DNA from: Vitrella brassicaformis
Taxonomy: Eukaryota; Sar; Vitrellaceae
Direction: 5' to 3'
NCBI GenBank assembly: GCA_001179505.1
Contig: CDMY01000668.1
Location: forward strand, 1-33,789
Length of the DNA: 33,789 nt
Shown here: piece by piece, positions 1-8,766 of the stretch
Numbering within the stretch: position 1 is the stretch's first letter
Layout: every line of letters begins with the position of its first letter
Program-made: the position numbers and the translations under genes
The notes under the pieces: generated by a model
The model's input: the letters and a program-made list of their open reading frames with translations, nothing else
What the model was told of the DNA's origin: nothing
Databases searched by the model: none

Positions 1-2026
1 TTCCGTATATCATCCCGCGCCCGTCGCGATAGATGATCTTCACCCTCATCCCCGCAGTCACCGACAGGTCGTCCTCGTCCGTCCCCTCCCAATCCCGCCT
101 CATGATCACCTCCTCCCCCTCCTCCTCACCCTCCCTCTCAACACCGCCCACACTGCCCCCCTCCCCCTGAGCTGCTCCACCAACGCCCACCTGCTGTTGG
201 CTTCCCACGACCCCGCCCCCGTCTCTCCCACTGCCGCCCTCTCCCCCGACCCGCTCGCCTCCTGTGCCCTCCTCCAGGAGGAGGCCGCCGATAATGGGGC
301 CCGGCTGCTGCTCGTGCTGGTGTTCTTGCTCAGGCGGCGTTCTTGCTGGGTCGGGCGGTGAGGGGCCGCCGCCAACGCCTCGGTTCTGTGCGGGGGCACC
401 CGACACGCCGCCGTGTGCAGGTGGGGCGGGTGCGGGGTGTGGGGCGGCAGATGGGCTTTCGGCCTGGGGCAGATGCACTCCCCCCTGCAGCACGAAACCG
501 CGCGCCCGGAGTGACTCGGCGGTGATGAGTGGGCCATGCTGCTGTTGGCGTGGGGTGGTGTGCTGCCTGGCAGGGGGGCGGGGAGGACTGGGTGGTGGGT
601 TGGGAGCCGTCGGCACGCCCTCATGCACGAAGGGGTGGCGCAGCGCCTCATCGGCTGATGGATGGATGACACATGCAAGGAGGGGAAGATGTGAGCACCC
701 TTATGTGTGTTGTTTGCGCACATTCTGCTGCTGACCGGTGATGCGATGATACGGATGTTGGGCGAGTAGGCGGTTGATGAGGTCGCAGGCCTCTGAGTCC
801 TGCTGCACTCGCGCATCGATGGCGTAGCCCTGTGAGAGAGGGGGAGGGAGGGGGGGGAGGGAGGGAACACACAGGTAACGATGACGATGCACAGAGTTCG
901 TGTGTGAACCGCTGTCGCTAAGCAATCACCTGTTGGATTATGTTGTAGGCGTCACCGCGGCTCAGTCCGGCGACCTCAAACGGATAACGATTCATCAACA
1001 ACCGATACCTGCACAGCGCACACACACCGCATCACAACAAACAAAGGGCAATAAGGAAGTGCGGTGTTCTCTCCGTCTGTTCGTCGATCTGTCACTCACA
1101 GGATGACGCCTGCGCTCCACATGTCGCTGGCCGGGGAGAAGTGCGAGTCGAGGATCGTCTCCGGGGCCTGAAGGTAAACACGTCAGGCAAGACATGAACC
1201 GAATCGCGTTCTCGCTGTGTGTGGTCGTGAGCTGCTCGCCCACCATATGCGGGAAATGGCCAGGGGGTTCGCGCAGGCGCTCGGCGTCACACACACGCAC
1301 ACACAGGTCGAAGTCAATCAGAACCACACGCGCATTGCCGCTCGCGTCGACCGTGACGATCAGATTGTCCTCTTTGACGTCACGATGCACCAACTGTCAC
1401 ACACGCAGGGACCAAGGCAGCACACTGACATCAGTGCTCGGCGCGTGTGGTCGCCAATTCGCCCACCTGCTTCTCGTGGAGGAATTTGAGCGCCTCGCAG
1501 ATGCCTCGCATGATCGCTTTGATGTGTGCGCGTGGGAGCGGGTGTGTGTAGCTGTAGCTGAAGAGGGTGTCGCCGTCGATCCAGGGCATTACCACGTAGA
1601 TGCTCTGGTCGTCCGCAGAGGCGTAGAGTATCCTTGCGGCATTGTCATTCTGCTCGCCCTCGAGGATGTCACACATGGCGAGCATGCGCTCTGTGGATCT
1701 CTCGCCCACAAACGACCTGAAATGAGTAAATGAGTCAATGAGTGAAAGTGTGTGATGCCTGGTGCGTGACGGCCTGACTGCTCACTCAAACTGGGCTCTG
1801 TGAATCTTCTTGACCGCACAGTGCGTGCCTTGCAGAACGTCGGTCGCTCTGGCCACCTGAGCGAACCTGCAGCCAACCAACCAGATGCACTGCATCATTC
1901 AGTGGTGTCGCTCTCCTTAGTTCATCTATCTGCTTACCCGCCTTGACAGACGGTGTTGCCAACGTCAAATCGCTCGAGCAGCGCTGGGTCGCCCACAACC
2001 ATCGCTTGCGCTGCGGCAGCCGCCAT
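1..2026 (-). CDS. Serine/threonine protein kinase with variant DFD motif (3' end beyond window)
   Basis: Predicted cytosolic Ser/Thr kinase of general CAMK/CDPK-like appearance. Phase-consistent exons, in coding order: 2026-1938, 1866-1786, 1716-1467, 1393-1244, 1167-1100, 1008-930, 829-736, 654-1 (continues off the window). Domain order by residue: glycine loop CQGGFAQV at 27-34, ATP lysine in AVKK (K49), hinge YVVMPWIDGD, catalytic loop HRDVKEDN at 143-150, metal motif DFD instead of DFG at 167-169, APE at 191-193, DMWSAG at 205-210, and a closing RITADEALRHPF near 268-279. The HRD aspartate, K49 and N150 are kept, so activity is possible despite Gly169Asp. The kinase domain is followed by more than 200 residues rich in Pro, Gly, Gln and Glu that run open to base 1. 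The first ATG upstream of the glycine loop was taken as start. It is head to head with the next gene. I am sure of the family and less sure of the subfamily. Confidence 0.88.
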
Positions 2027-2184
2027 CTGTGTTTGACCTTATGGAGCCTGCGGTCGTCTGCCCTCGTCTCGGATTGCAGAAATCGTCACCTCTTCTGCAA
2101 GCCTGAAAGCTCGCAGGGGAGACCAATACTTCGTCGTTGAGCTGCCGAGAGAGCCACCGTGTGCTGCTGAAGCCCTTCACCGCC
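2027..2184. promoter_or_regulatory. Divergent promoter region between kinase and coiled-coil gene
   Basis: These 158 bases separate two start codons that point away from each other, so they must hold the 5' UTRs and promoters of both genes, unless those overlap coding sequence. No TATA-like box stands out. The assignment rests on gene geometry only. Confidence 0.45.
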
Positions 2185-3662
2185 ATGCCCATCGACCCCA
2201 CCTGGTTCCTCGGCAAGAGGACCGGCGGCGACCCGCCCCCGCTCCCCGAGCTCAGCTCAGGAGTCCCCTCCCTCACCACGCTCAAGATGCGGGAGCTGGA
2301 GAAGGACAGGAGCAAAATGCTCCAGACCATCAAGCACTGTAAGCGAATGCACTCCATGCTCCATCCGTATCCGTGTATGTCTTGTGTCCCCGTCCAGGTA
2401 TGGACAGCTACTACGATGACTATACCAGGATGGACGAAGTGGCGCGCATCCTCCTGCAGAGGACTTCCTTGCAAAGTAGGGCAGTCAAGACAGAGGTGCA
2501 AAGGTCGAGCAAATGCGGACCTGTCTGCCTTTGGCTTGTATGTGACTGCCCAGAGCGACTGAGGGAGGACGTCGCGATCAAGAAAAAGTTGGAAGTGATG
2601 TGAGCGAAAGAGAGAATCAGCAACGTGAGCCTGCCTACGAAATGCACCCAACTACAAAGCTCTGCATGCACAATGTGTCTGTCTGACTGTCCTGCCTGGC
2701 AGAGAGAGCGGCAGGCCGAGATGCAGAAGGAGATTGACGCCCTGCCAGAGGAGGTCAGCAGCGACTTGCACACGGGCACAAGAGAGGGCGACTTGGATGT
2801 GCATGCTTCGACCATGCGCTTCTGTTGCCTTCAAACAGAACAGAAAACTAAAGGAGGCCCTGGATATCTGGGCAGGCGGTCAGGTACGTGACAATTCTCT
2901 CACAGTCTCTTCGTCTCTGTCTGACGGCCCCTATTCACCTTGTGTGTCAGCAAGGAGAGTCGGCGCAGCAGCTGGGCGCGGGCATGCTCATACAGCAGCA
3001 GGGGGGATGGCCGGAGCAGCAACCGACGGGCGAGTCCGCACCCGCACCGCCAGCAGCAGCTGTAGATGGGCAAGACGAGGGGCTTGACAAACCAGAGGGT
3101 CAGGCGATACACAGACAGACAGGCACAGGCACTCCCCCTCACCGCCCCCTTACTCTCTCTGTGTGTCCATTCAGGTGGGGAGGACTTGAATAGCGACGAG
3201 GGCAAGGACGAGGGAGAGGGCATTCCAGACGAGCCCCCCATCACTCCGCCCCCGGCCACGCCGCCAGTTGGTCGGCCACGTCTCCTTACTGCAGCACCTG
3301 CTGCTGTGCACCACGTGCCCATCGGCCCGCCCCCTCCCCTCATCCCCCCTCCCGTCATCGGGCCTCATCCCTGCCACCTCCGCTTCCTCCCGCGGCATAT
3401 CGCCCCACCGCAGCTCAAAACCACTGCCCCTGTCGCGCGGCCTGTGCTCGGCGGCGTTCCCCATCCACTCGTCGGCCCTCCGCTCATCGGGCCTCCTGCC
3501 CACTCGTTGGCGCGCATGGCGCCGCGGCAGGTTTGGCTGCCACCGCCTCCCCAACCACCTGCCCGGGTTCCGCTTGCGCACATGGCGCCGCATCCTGCCA
3601 GGCTTCCCCTGCCGGCGAGAGAGGCGAGGGCGGGCCGGCGCTCCAAATGCTGCGCCAGGTGA
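2185..3662 (+). CDS. Hypothetical coiled-coil protein with proline-rich C-terminus
   Basis: I do not recognise a family. Phase-consistent exons: 2185-2338, 2398-2475, 2554-2594, 2703-2753, 2839-2883, 2951-3098, 3175-3662 (334 residues). The N-terminal half is charged and helical, including MRELEKDRSKMLQ, KRLREDVAIKKKLERERQ and EIDALPEENRKLKEALDIW, which suggests a coiled coil at about residues 35-130. The middle is Gln-rich. The last exon encodes an acidic patch (EDLNSDEGKDEGEG) and then a long stretch of Pro, His and Gly with repeated GPP/IGPP. That exon is open in several frames, so the frame is set by the splice phase. The TGA at 3660 overlaps a good donor (CAG|GTGAGG at 3659), so the gene may continue into small exons downstream, for example 3843-3876 or 5081-5386. 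Start ATG chosen as first in frame. Confidence 0.6.
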
Positions 3663-5080
3663 GGCGCGCTGGGAGGGGGAGAGGGGCTTGGTGTGTGAAT
3701 GTCAATTGCTGCCGCTGTTGGATGAATGGATGTATGGATGCGATGCACACATGGAGAATGCACGGCGGGTGGGTGGGGGAAGACACAGATTGGATGGCTG
3801 GGCTGAGTGAGTGAGTAAGCTGACTGACCCTACCCGTCCTAGCCTAGCGCGATTTGCGCATTCCCATTTGTGGCTGTAAGTGGTTGGAAGGAGCTCCTAA
3901 CGACTGCCTTTCTGCCTTTCTGCCTGTCTGTCTGGTGAGTAAGTGGTGAGTAAGTGGGGGAGGGATGGTATGGAAGGGGCTTCCCCGGCCCGTCTCAGAC
4001 TTGGCGAGTGCGTGATGTCTATCTGTGATGTGTCGGGTGAGCGAGGGAGAAGGGGCGGGAGACGGAGAATGTCACTCCTGCTTTTGCTTACTCTCGGCTT
4101 GGCAATGACACGCACGATAAGGTCTCTCGCATTTTTTGCTTTCGGTCGGAACGCCCTGAGGGAGTGTGGGGAGGGGGTGAGTGGGGTGGGTGAAAGGGTG
4201 GGGCATCGTGTTGTGTTTCTTTCCTCGATTTCTCTCTTCTGCAGTCATCACACACACATTGTGGACACGACCGTGACACTTTGCTGACGAAGGACCTGCA
4301 TTTCGCTCGCTATGGCGGGGAGGGAACACACATGACGACAGCCGATAGATTCGTGAGTGCGTTGATTTCTAGCAAAATACATTTCCATTTGTGATGTGTG
4401 AATGGGTGTGGCTGTGTGTGGCGGGAAGCAGCTGAAGGCCGCCCGCCCGCCCGCCCGCCTGTCTGTCTGCCTGTCTGGTGGTGGCCAGCCTGAACCTGGG
4501 TCGTGGGGGATGGGAAGAGCTTCGGTGAAGTTGCATCCGTGTGGTTGTATGAGGTGCAGTGATGAGCAGGCGGAGTGAAGGCAATGGGTGAGTGAGATAG
4601 AAGGGCAAGCCACAGTGAGAATCGGCTGCTTCTGCTTCGGACGATTGACTGCCTTGCCCAACAGTCAGTTTCTCGGTTTCTCGTTTTGAGGGAATGGGCT
4701 GAGTGATGGGGGCCGGGAGGGGTGATTAGGTCACGGGCAGGTCATCTGTTTTGTTGGGTGAGTGAGGGAGAAGGGGCGGGGAGACGGAGAATGGCACTCC
4801 TGCTTTGGCTAACCTCTCGATTTGGCCCGCACTCAATCAGTTTCTCGCATCTTTGGCTTTCGGTGGGAATGGGTGGGGGAGGGTGGGGAGGGAATGAGTG
4901 AGTGGGTGAAGGGCTGGGGCATCATCTTGCGTTTCTTTCCTCGATTGCTCGCTTTTTCAATCATCACACACACACATAGATGGCACACACGGGCGAAGGC
5001 CACACGTTTCGCTTGGTGAGCCGAGGAGGGGACACACATGACGACAGCTGATAGATTTGTGTGTGCGTCTATTCTGGCAG
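3663..5080. repeat. Diverged tandem duplication in intergenic or intronic DNA
   Basis: No convincing gene here. A block at about 4030-4375 recurs at about 4757-5082 in the same orientation. Shared landmarks, in order, are GGGAGAAGGGGCGGG, GACGGAGAATG, CACTCCTGCTTT, TTTCTTTCCTCGAT, ATCACACACACA and ACACATGACGACAGC. Each copy ends next to a putative acceptor (TTTCTAG at 4373, TTCTGGCAG at 5080), so the unit may include a small exon. Similar shorter matches precede the first copy near 3860-3930 (TTCCCATTTGTG and CTGCCTGTCTGTCTGG against 4380-4475). A run of CCCG units lies at 4440-4458. Confidence 0.65.
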
Positions 5081-5386
5081 AACAATTGACTACCTTTGCT
5101 TGTCACTGACATCAACCCCAAGGCGCCTGCAGGTACGCCACACCCAGACCAACACCCATGGGCATGTGCTATCCCCTTCTTCTTTCTCTCTTTCCTTCCT
5201 GCAGGGCGTATATCACCATCTCGTCAAGATGCAGCTCACCTATAGGTCAGAATGCACACATCACGTCAACACAGTGCCACTAGCGGTCAGTATCATGCCT
5301 TCCCTCCCCGTGTGCATGTGTTTGCCAGGGTGCACAAGCGGTCCGACCGACTGATTCGTCGTCTAGCGGCGGGAAGAGCCGGATGA
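5081..5386 (+). CDS. Short coding-like exons, possible 3' end of the coiled-coil gene
   Basis: Three blocks have good borders and matching phase: about 5081-5132 (ends CTGCAG|GTACGC), 5205-5245 (TGCAG|GGCGTAT ... TATAG|GTCAG) and 5329-5386 (GCCAG|GGTGCAC, stop TGA at 5384). Joined, they read a short basic tail containing GVYHHLVKMQLTYR and then RVHKRSDRLIRRL. They could be the last exons of the gene starting at 2185, or part of the unit that follows at 5390-6270, because an acceptor-like CTTTCAG at 5425 would also accept the 5245 donor. No family recognised. Confidence 0.35.
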
Positions 5387-5515
5387 CCCCCTAATGCCGC
5401 CCCCCTTGTCGCCCCACTCTTTCAGGCGCGTCCACACCCTTGACGCCCCCGGCCGCCCCATCCAGCGTCGGCCACTCTTCGTCGACTGTTCCTCGTCAGC
5501 CACTCACCCATCAAC

Positions 5516-6270
5516 GTGTCCGATGATGACACCGACTGCGACGGCACTGAGTCATTCGGCTCCCTTTCGGGCCCCATCAAGCAGAGGGAGGCCTTCTGTG
5601 AGGGGGCAAAGGACGACTTCCAGTCCCAGCCACCAGCGTCACCAGCCGACGACCCTCAGCTGATCTCCTTCACATCGAGTGTCACAGCCTCTCATCTCTC
5701 TCTATGGCTCGCCATTGCGGCCTCAAGCAGTCGGGCGCCAACTCTTTCGCAAAGCGCAAGGTCATCGGCGTCCGCGGCGCTCTGCGGCTACACGCGCTGT
5801 CCCATTTGCTTGACGACCGAGTCCTTGCGTCGCCTTGTGGGCATTGCCAAAGACGGTGGCGCAGAACACGGTCCAGATCGACCGCTTCCTGGCGACCTTT
5901 CGGCGAGCAGTGGGGGAGAAGGGGCTCGTCGATGAGGCTGGAGAGAGGCGGCTGCGTGATTGGGGGAAGAGGAACGAGGGGATGGATCTGCCGCTGTTGA
6001 CCTGGACGGACATCGGCCAACAGGTGAGTGAAGGCACAGAGAGAGAGAGAGAGAGAGCCGACACACCTCCATCTGCAGACGCTGCTTGCTATCCTCACGC
6101 AGGGGCTGGATGATGCCTCCTCCCATTTGCAGCTGTATCGTGTGGCTGTCGCCCTCGCCGACCCCACTAGGCCTGTGTGTGTGCTTGGTCCAAGGCAGTT
6201 GGCAAGGTCGAGGGGTCTGCTGATGTATGACGCTAAGAAAGGCACACTGGAGAAGCGCCACGGCAGCTGA
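5516..6270 (+). CDS. Hypothetical protein, 5' structure unresolved
   Basis: Unrecognised. Three adjoining stretches look coding but lie in different frames: an acidic stretch beginning SDDDTDCDGTESFG (5516-about 5680), a basic stretch KQSGANSFAKRKVIGVRGAL (about 5722-5785), and NTVQIDRFLATF ... LLTWTDIGQQ (5865-6023). The last is solid: it ends CAG|GTGAGT and joins in phase 0 to a final exon closing with TGA at 6268. Three acceptors for that final exon (6079, 6103, 6133) all keep the frame. The upstream frames can be joined only with introns of about 50 nt, shorter than the 69-100 nt typical here, or by assuming an indel. I am confident only of 5865-6270. Confidence 0.4.
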
Positions 6271-6354
6271 AAACAATGCAGGTCGGCAGAGGAGGAAGGC
6301 AGAGGACCAAGGAAGAACCAGCTTAGCCCACTCATTTGTTGTGTCTCTTTCAGG

Positions 6355-7603
6355 TCCGTGTGCCCGTGTGCATGTGACGTTCGTCCCCTGCCCGCCCCGC
6401 GGCCCTCTCCTGTGTGACGGACGCCTCCCCTTCCACGCCGCTCAATCATCTGTGGCTGCTCGACACGACATCCGCACGGCCACATGGACACAAATGACCA
6501 CTTCAGCCACGCCCCCGGTTCGAGACCGACACGCCATCTGTCCGGTCGGCAGCTACAACAGCGGCCAGAACGAGGATGTCCTGAGAGGGGGAGTTGGAAG
6601 CGACGGGCGGGTGCTGGGCGACGTGTGGCGGCTAAGGGTGGACGGGACCCAGGCAGCATGGGAGGAGATCGCCACGTCTGCCGATGATTGTGGCGGCCCG
6701 GGAGCTGTCCACTCCCACATATCGGCATGAGTCCACCAGCCGCATCCTTCTGTCTGGAGGTGTCGATGGGTATCAGTCCATCCGGCGGTGCCGTGAGCCC
6801 TTCCCACCTGCACACCCTACCGGCCCTCGACCTTGCCACACACACGTAGGCGCATACGCCGACACAGGCAGGTGCCGACCAGGGCACGGGCAGCTACCTA
6901 GTGGTCGGTTCAGCCACTGCTCGACAGTGATGACAAGTGGCGATGTGATTGTGGTGGGTGGGAGCGGTGGACACTCGATTCTCAATTACCTGCGGCTCTG
7001 CAAGGTGCAGTGCGCGGGACATTGTGGCTGTACTGCGACACTCTGGTACCGACGAGCGAGACAAGGGCAACTCAAAACAACACCGTTCACTCCATGGTTC
7101 TTATCCTTGCCTGTCGTGTGTTGTGTCCGTCGTGTGTTGGTCAGGACCCGTTGGTGTGCATTGCTGCATTGTGGTGTGCGTCTGGTTGGCCAATGCCCTC
7201 CCACTGCAGCACGGCTGACATGCAAATTCAGGTCAGCACAGCACACTGACACACGCGAGTGCATTCATTCCACCTTCACGTGTGTGTGTGTGTCCATCTG
7301 CCTGTCTCTTCAGGCGCACCCACACTCGTACCGCCCACCGCCGACGGCTGCTCAGCTGTTGCGAGATCGGCCTGCCACTCCCGGTCCACCCATATGCCTC
7401 AAGGACAGCCACAAGTCTTCACGAGCCTCACACGCCGACAACAGAAGAGGAGAAGAGAGCCACGCACCGCAGCGGAAGCCTCCGAACTCGTCGAGCGCAC
7501 CAAGCTGCCTGGCTCGCGTGAAGACCCTCAACCTGCTGGATCTGCGCTTGCTGAGACATTCACCGCATTTGATAGCGCGATGACGGGCGTGTGGCGTGCT
7601 TGA
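6355..7603 (+). pseudogene. Degenerate kelch-repeat gene, copy 1
   Basis: Kelch-like blades can be read but not in one frame. LNHLWLLDTT at 6441 is in one frame, WTQM and VLRGGVGSDGRVLGDVWRL (about 6480-6640) in a second, and RILLSGGVDGYQSI (6744) plus SGRFSHCSTVMTSGDVIVVGG (from about 6900) back in the first. The switches fall inside conserved blades, with no room for introns, so they look like indels. An exon ending at the AG|GTCAGC donor near 7229 and a following exon from the CTTCAG acceptor at 7313 recur in copy 2. Kelch propellers normally bind partner proteins. Disruption by real mutation or by sequence error cannot be separated here. The 3' end is uncertain; TGA at 7601 closes one open frame. 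Confidence 0.45.
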
Positions 7604-7706
7604 GGGCTGCCTCTCCGTCTGTCCGCTCTATCGGCCCCATCCAACCGACGCCCGATGCATCCCACAGCACAAGCAGCCCCCTCCATGAGAGGGAAGTTGA
7701 CGATGG

Positions 7707-8362
7707 ATGGCTGGGAAGGCCTGCGGGTCGACCAGCCAGCCGATGTCAGCAAGAGCGATGAGCGACGGCATGATCTTGGGTGGAAGCGACGAGGGGCATG
7801 CCAAGATGGGCAACATGTGGCTGGCCAATAGTGCGCTCTGGTACGGACGGGTGGGCGAGAAATGGACGACTCCAAGTAACACCGTGCCTTCAATGTCATG
7901 TGTTGTGTCTGCCATGTGTTGCGTGTTCAGGAAGGGTCGGCGCCCAGTTCTTCACCGTGATGTGAATGTGGGTGGCCAATGCGCCATCCTGCTGCAACGC
8001 ACCTTCAGGTCAGCATAGCACACCGACACACGCGGACGCATCCATCCCACCTGTGTGTGTGTGTTGCATTTGTCCCTCTCCCTCCCTCTCCAGGTAACCC
8101 CCACACCTTTGACGGCCCCCGCCGCCCCCTCCCATCTACTTTCTGTGGCGCGACGTCGGCCTGTCAGTCCTGTCCCCCTACATGCCCCACAAGGACTGCC
8201 ACAAGTCTTCACGAGCCGTTGAACATGGGCGGACATCCTCAGGAGTGCGGTCCGCTGCAGCAGTGCAGTGCAGGGCGTGGCGGGCATGACGTGGCGTCAC
8301 GGCAGTGGTCCACCAGCAGCCAAGCATGTGCCGTCGCGCTGGGTCGAGGCGGCCTGAGCTGA
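7707..8362 (+). pseudogene. Kelch-like fragment, copy 2 (partial duplicate)
   Basis: A second, truncated copy of the segment at about 6900-7460. It holds one blade, AMSDGMILGGSDEGHAKMGNMW, in 7755-7825. It then repeats the layout of copy 1: a CACCGT-containing intron with TGTGTTGTGTCTGCCATGTG, an exon with VLHRDVNVGGQCAILLQ ending AG|GTCAGC at 8009, an intron rich in TG, and an exon containing GACTGCCACAAGTCTTCACG (8193), which matches copy 1 at 7409. The closing TGA is at 8360. No complete propeller is present, so a functional product is doubtful. Confidence 0.4.
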
Positions 8363-8766
8363 TCGTGGCCGGCATTCAAGCAGCTGGGGGTCATCCTATG
8401 TGCCTGCAGAAGAGTTCGCCATCGACTGCTGTTCGGTCTGGGATCCATATGTGAGGGCTTGGTGATGCTGGCGTGGGGGGCAGACAAGACAGACAGACAA
8501 GACAGACAGACATGATGGATGGATGGAGAGGGTCTGACAGGGTGGTGGGGCGGAGGTGTGGCGTGTGCATGTTGAATGGCCACTGACGCTATCCACAGAC
8601 TCAGTTCCCTGGTGTGTGTCAGTGGACTGCATGATCGTGGATCAAAATTGCGACATGCACGCATGAAGGTCCATCCATCCATCCACGCACACACGGAAAT
8701 CGGTCTGTCATGTCTGTGCAAAGCTATGTCTTCCGCTGCTGCTGCCACAGTGGCTGCTCCCCTCAC
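8363..8766. other. Intergenic region with GACA microsatellite; start of segmental duplication
   Basis: No gene seen. A GACAGACAA-type simple repeat lies at 8482-8513, with GGAT units just after it. From about 8638 (GGATCAAAATTG) the sequence begins to match 18255 onward, which marks one edge of the large duplication containing the TLDc paralogues. Confidence 0.6.

Noticed and set aside
4440-4475. CCCG and CTGTCTGC runs as a CRISPR or structured array
   Set aside because: Short simple repeats without spacers in a eukaryotic sequence; ordinary microsatellites.
5682-6887. 401-residue open frame on the minus strand
   Set aside because: It lies opposite blocks with better coding character and splice borders, and its translation is Arg/Ser/Pro-rich low-complexity sequence typical of antisense frames in GC-rich DNA.
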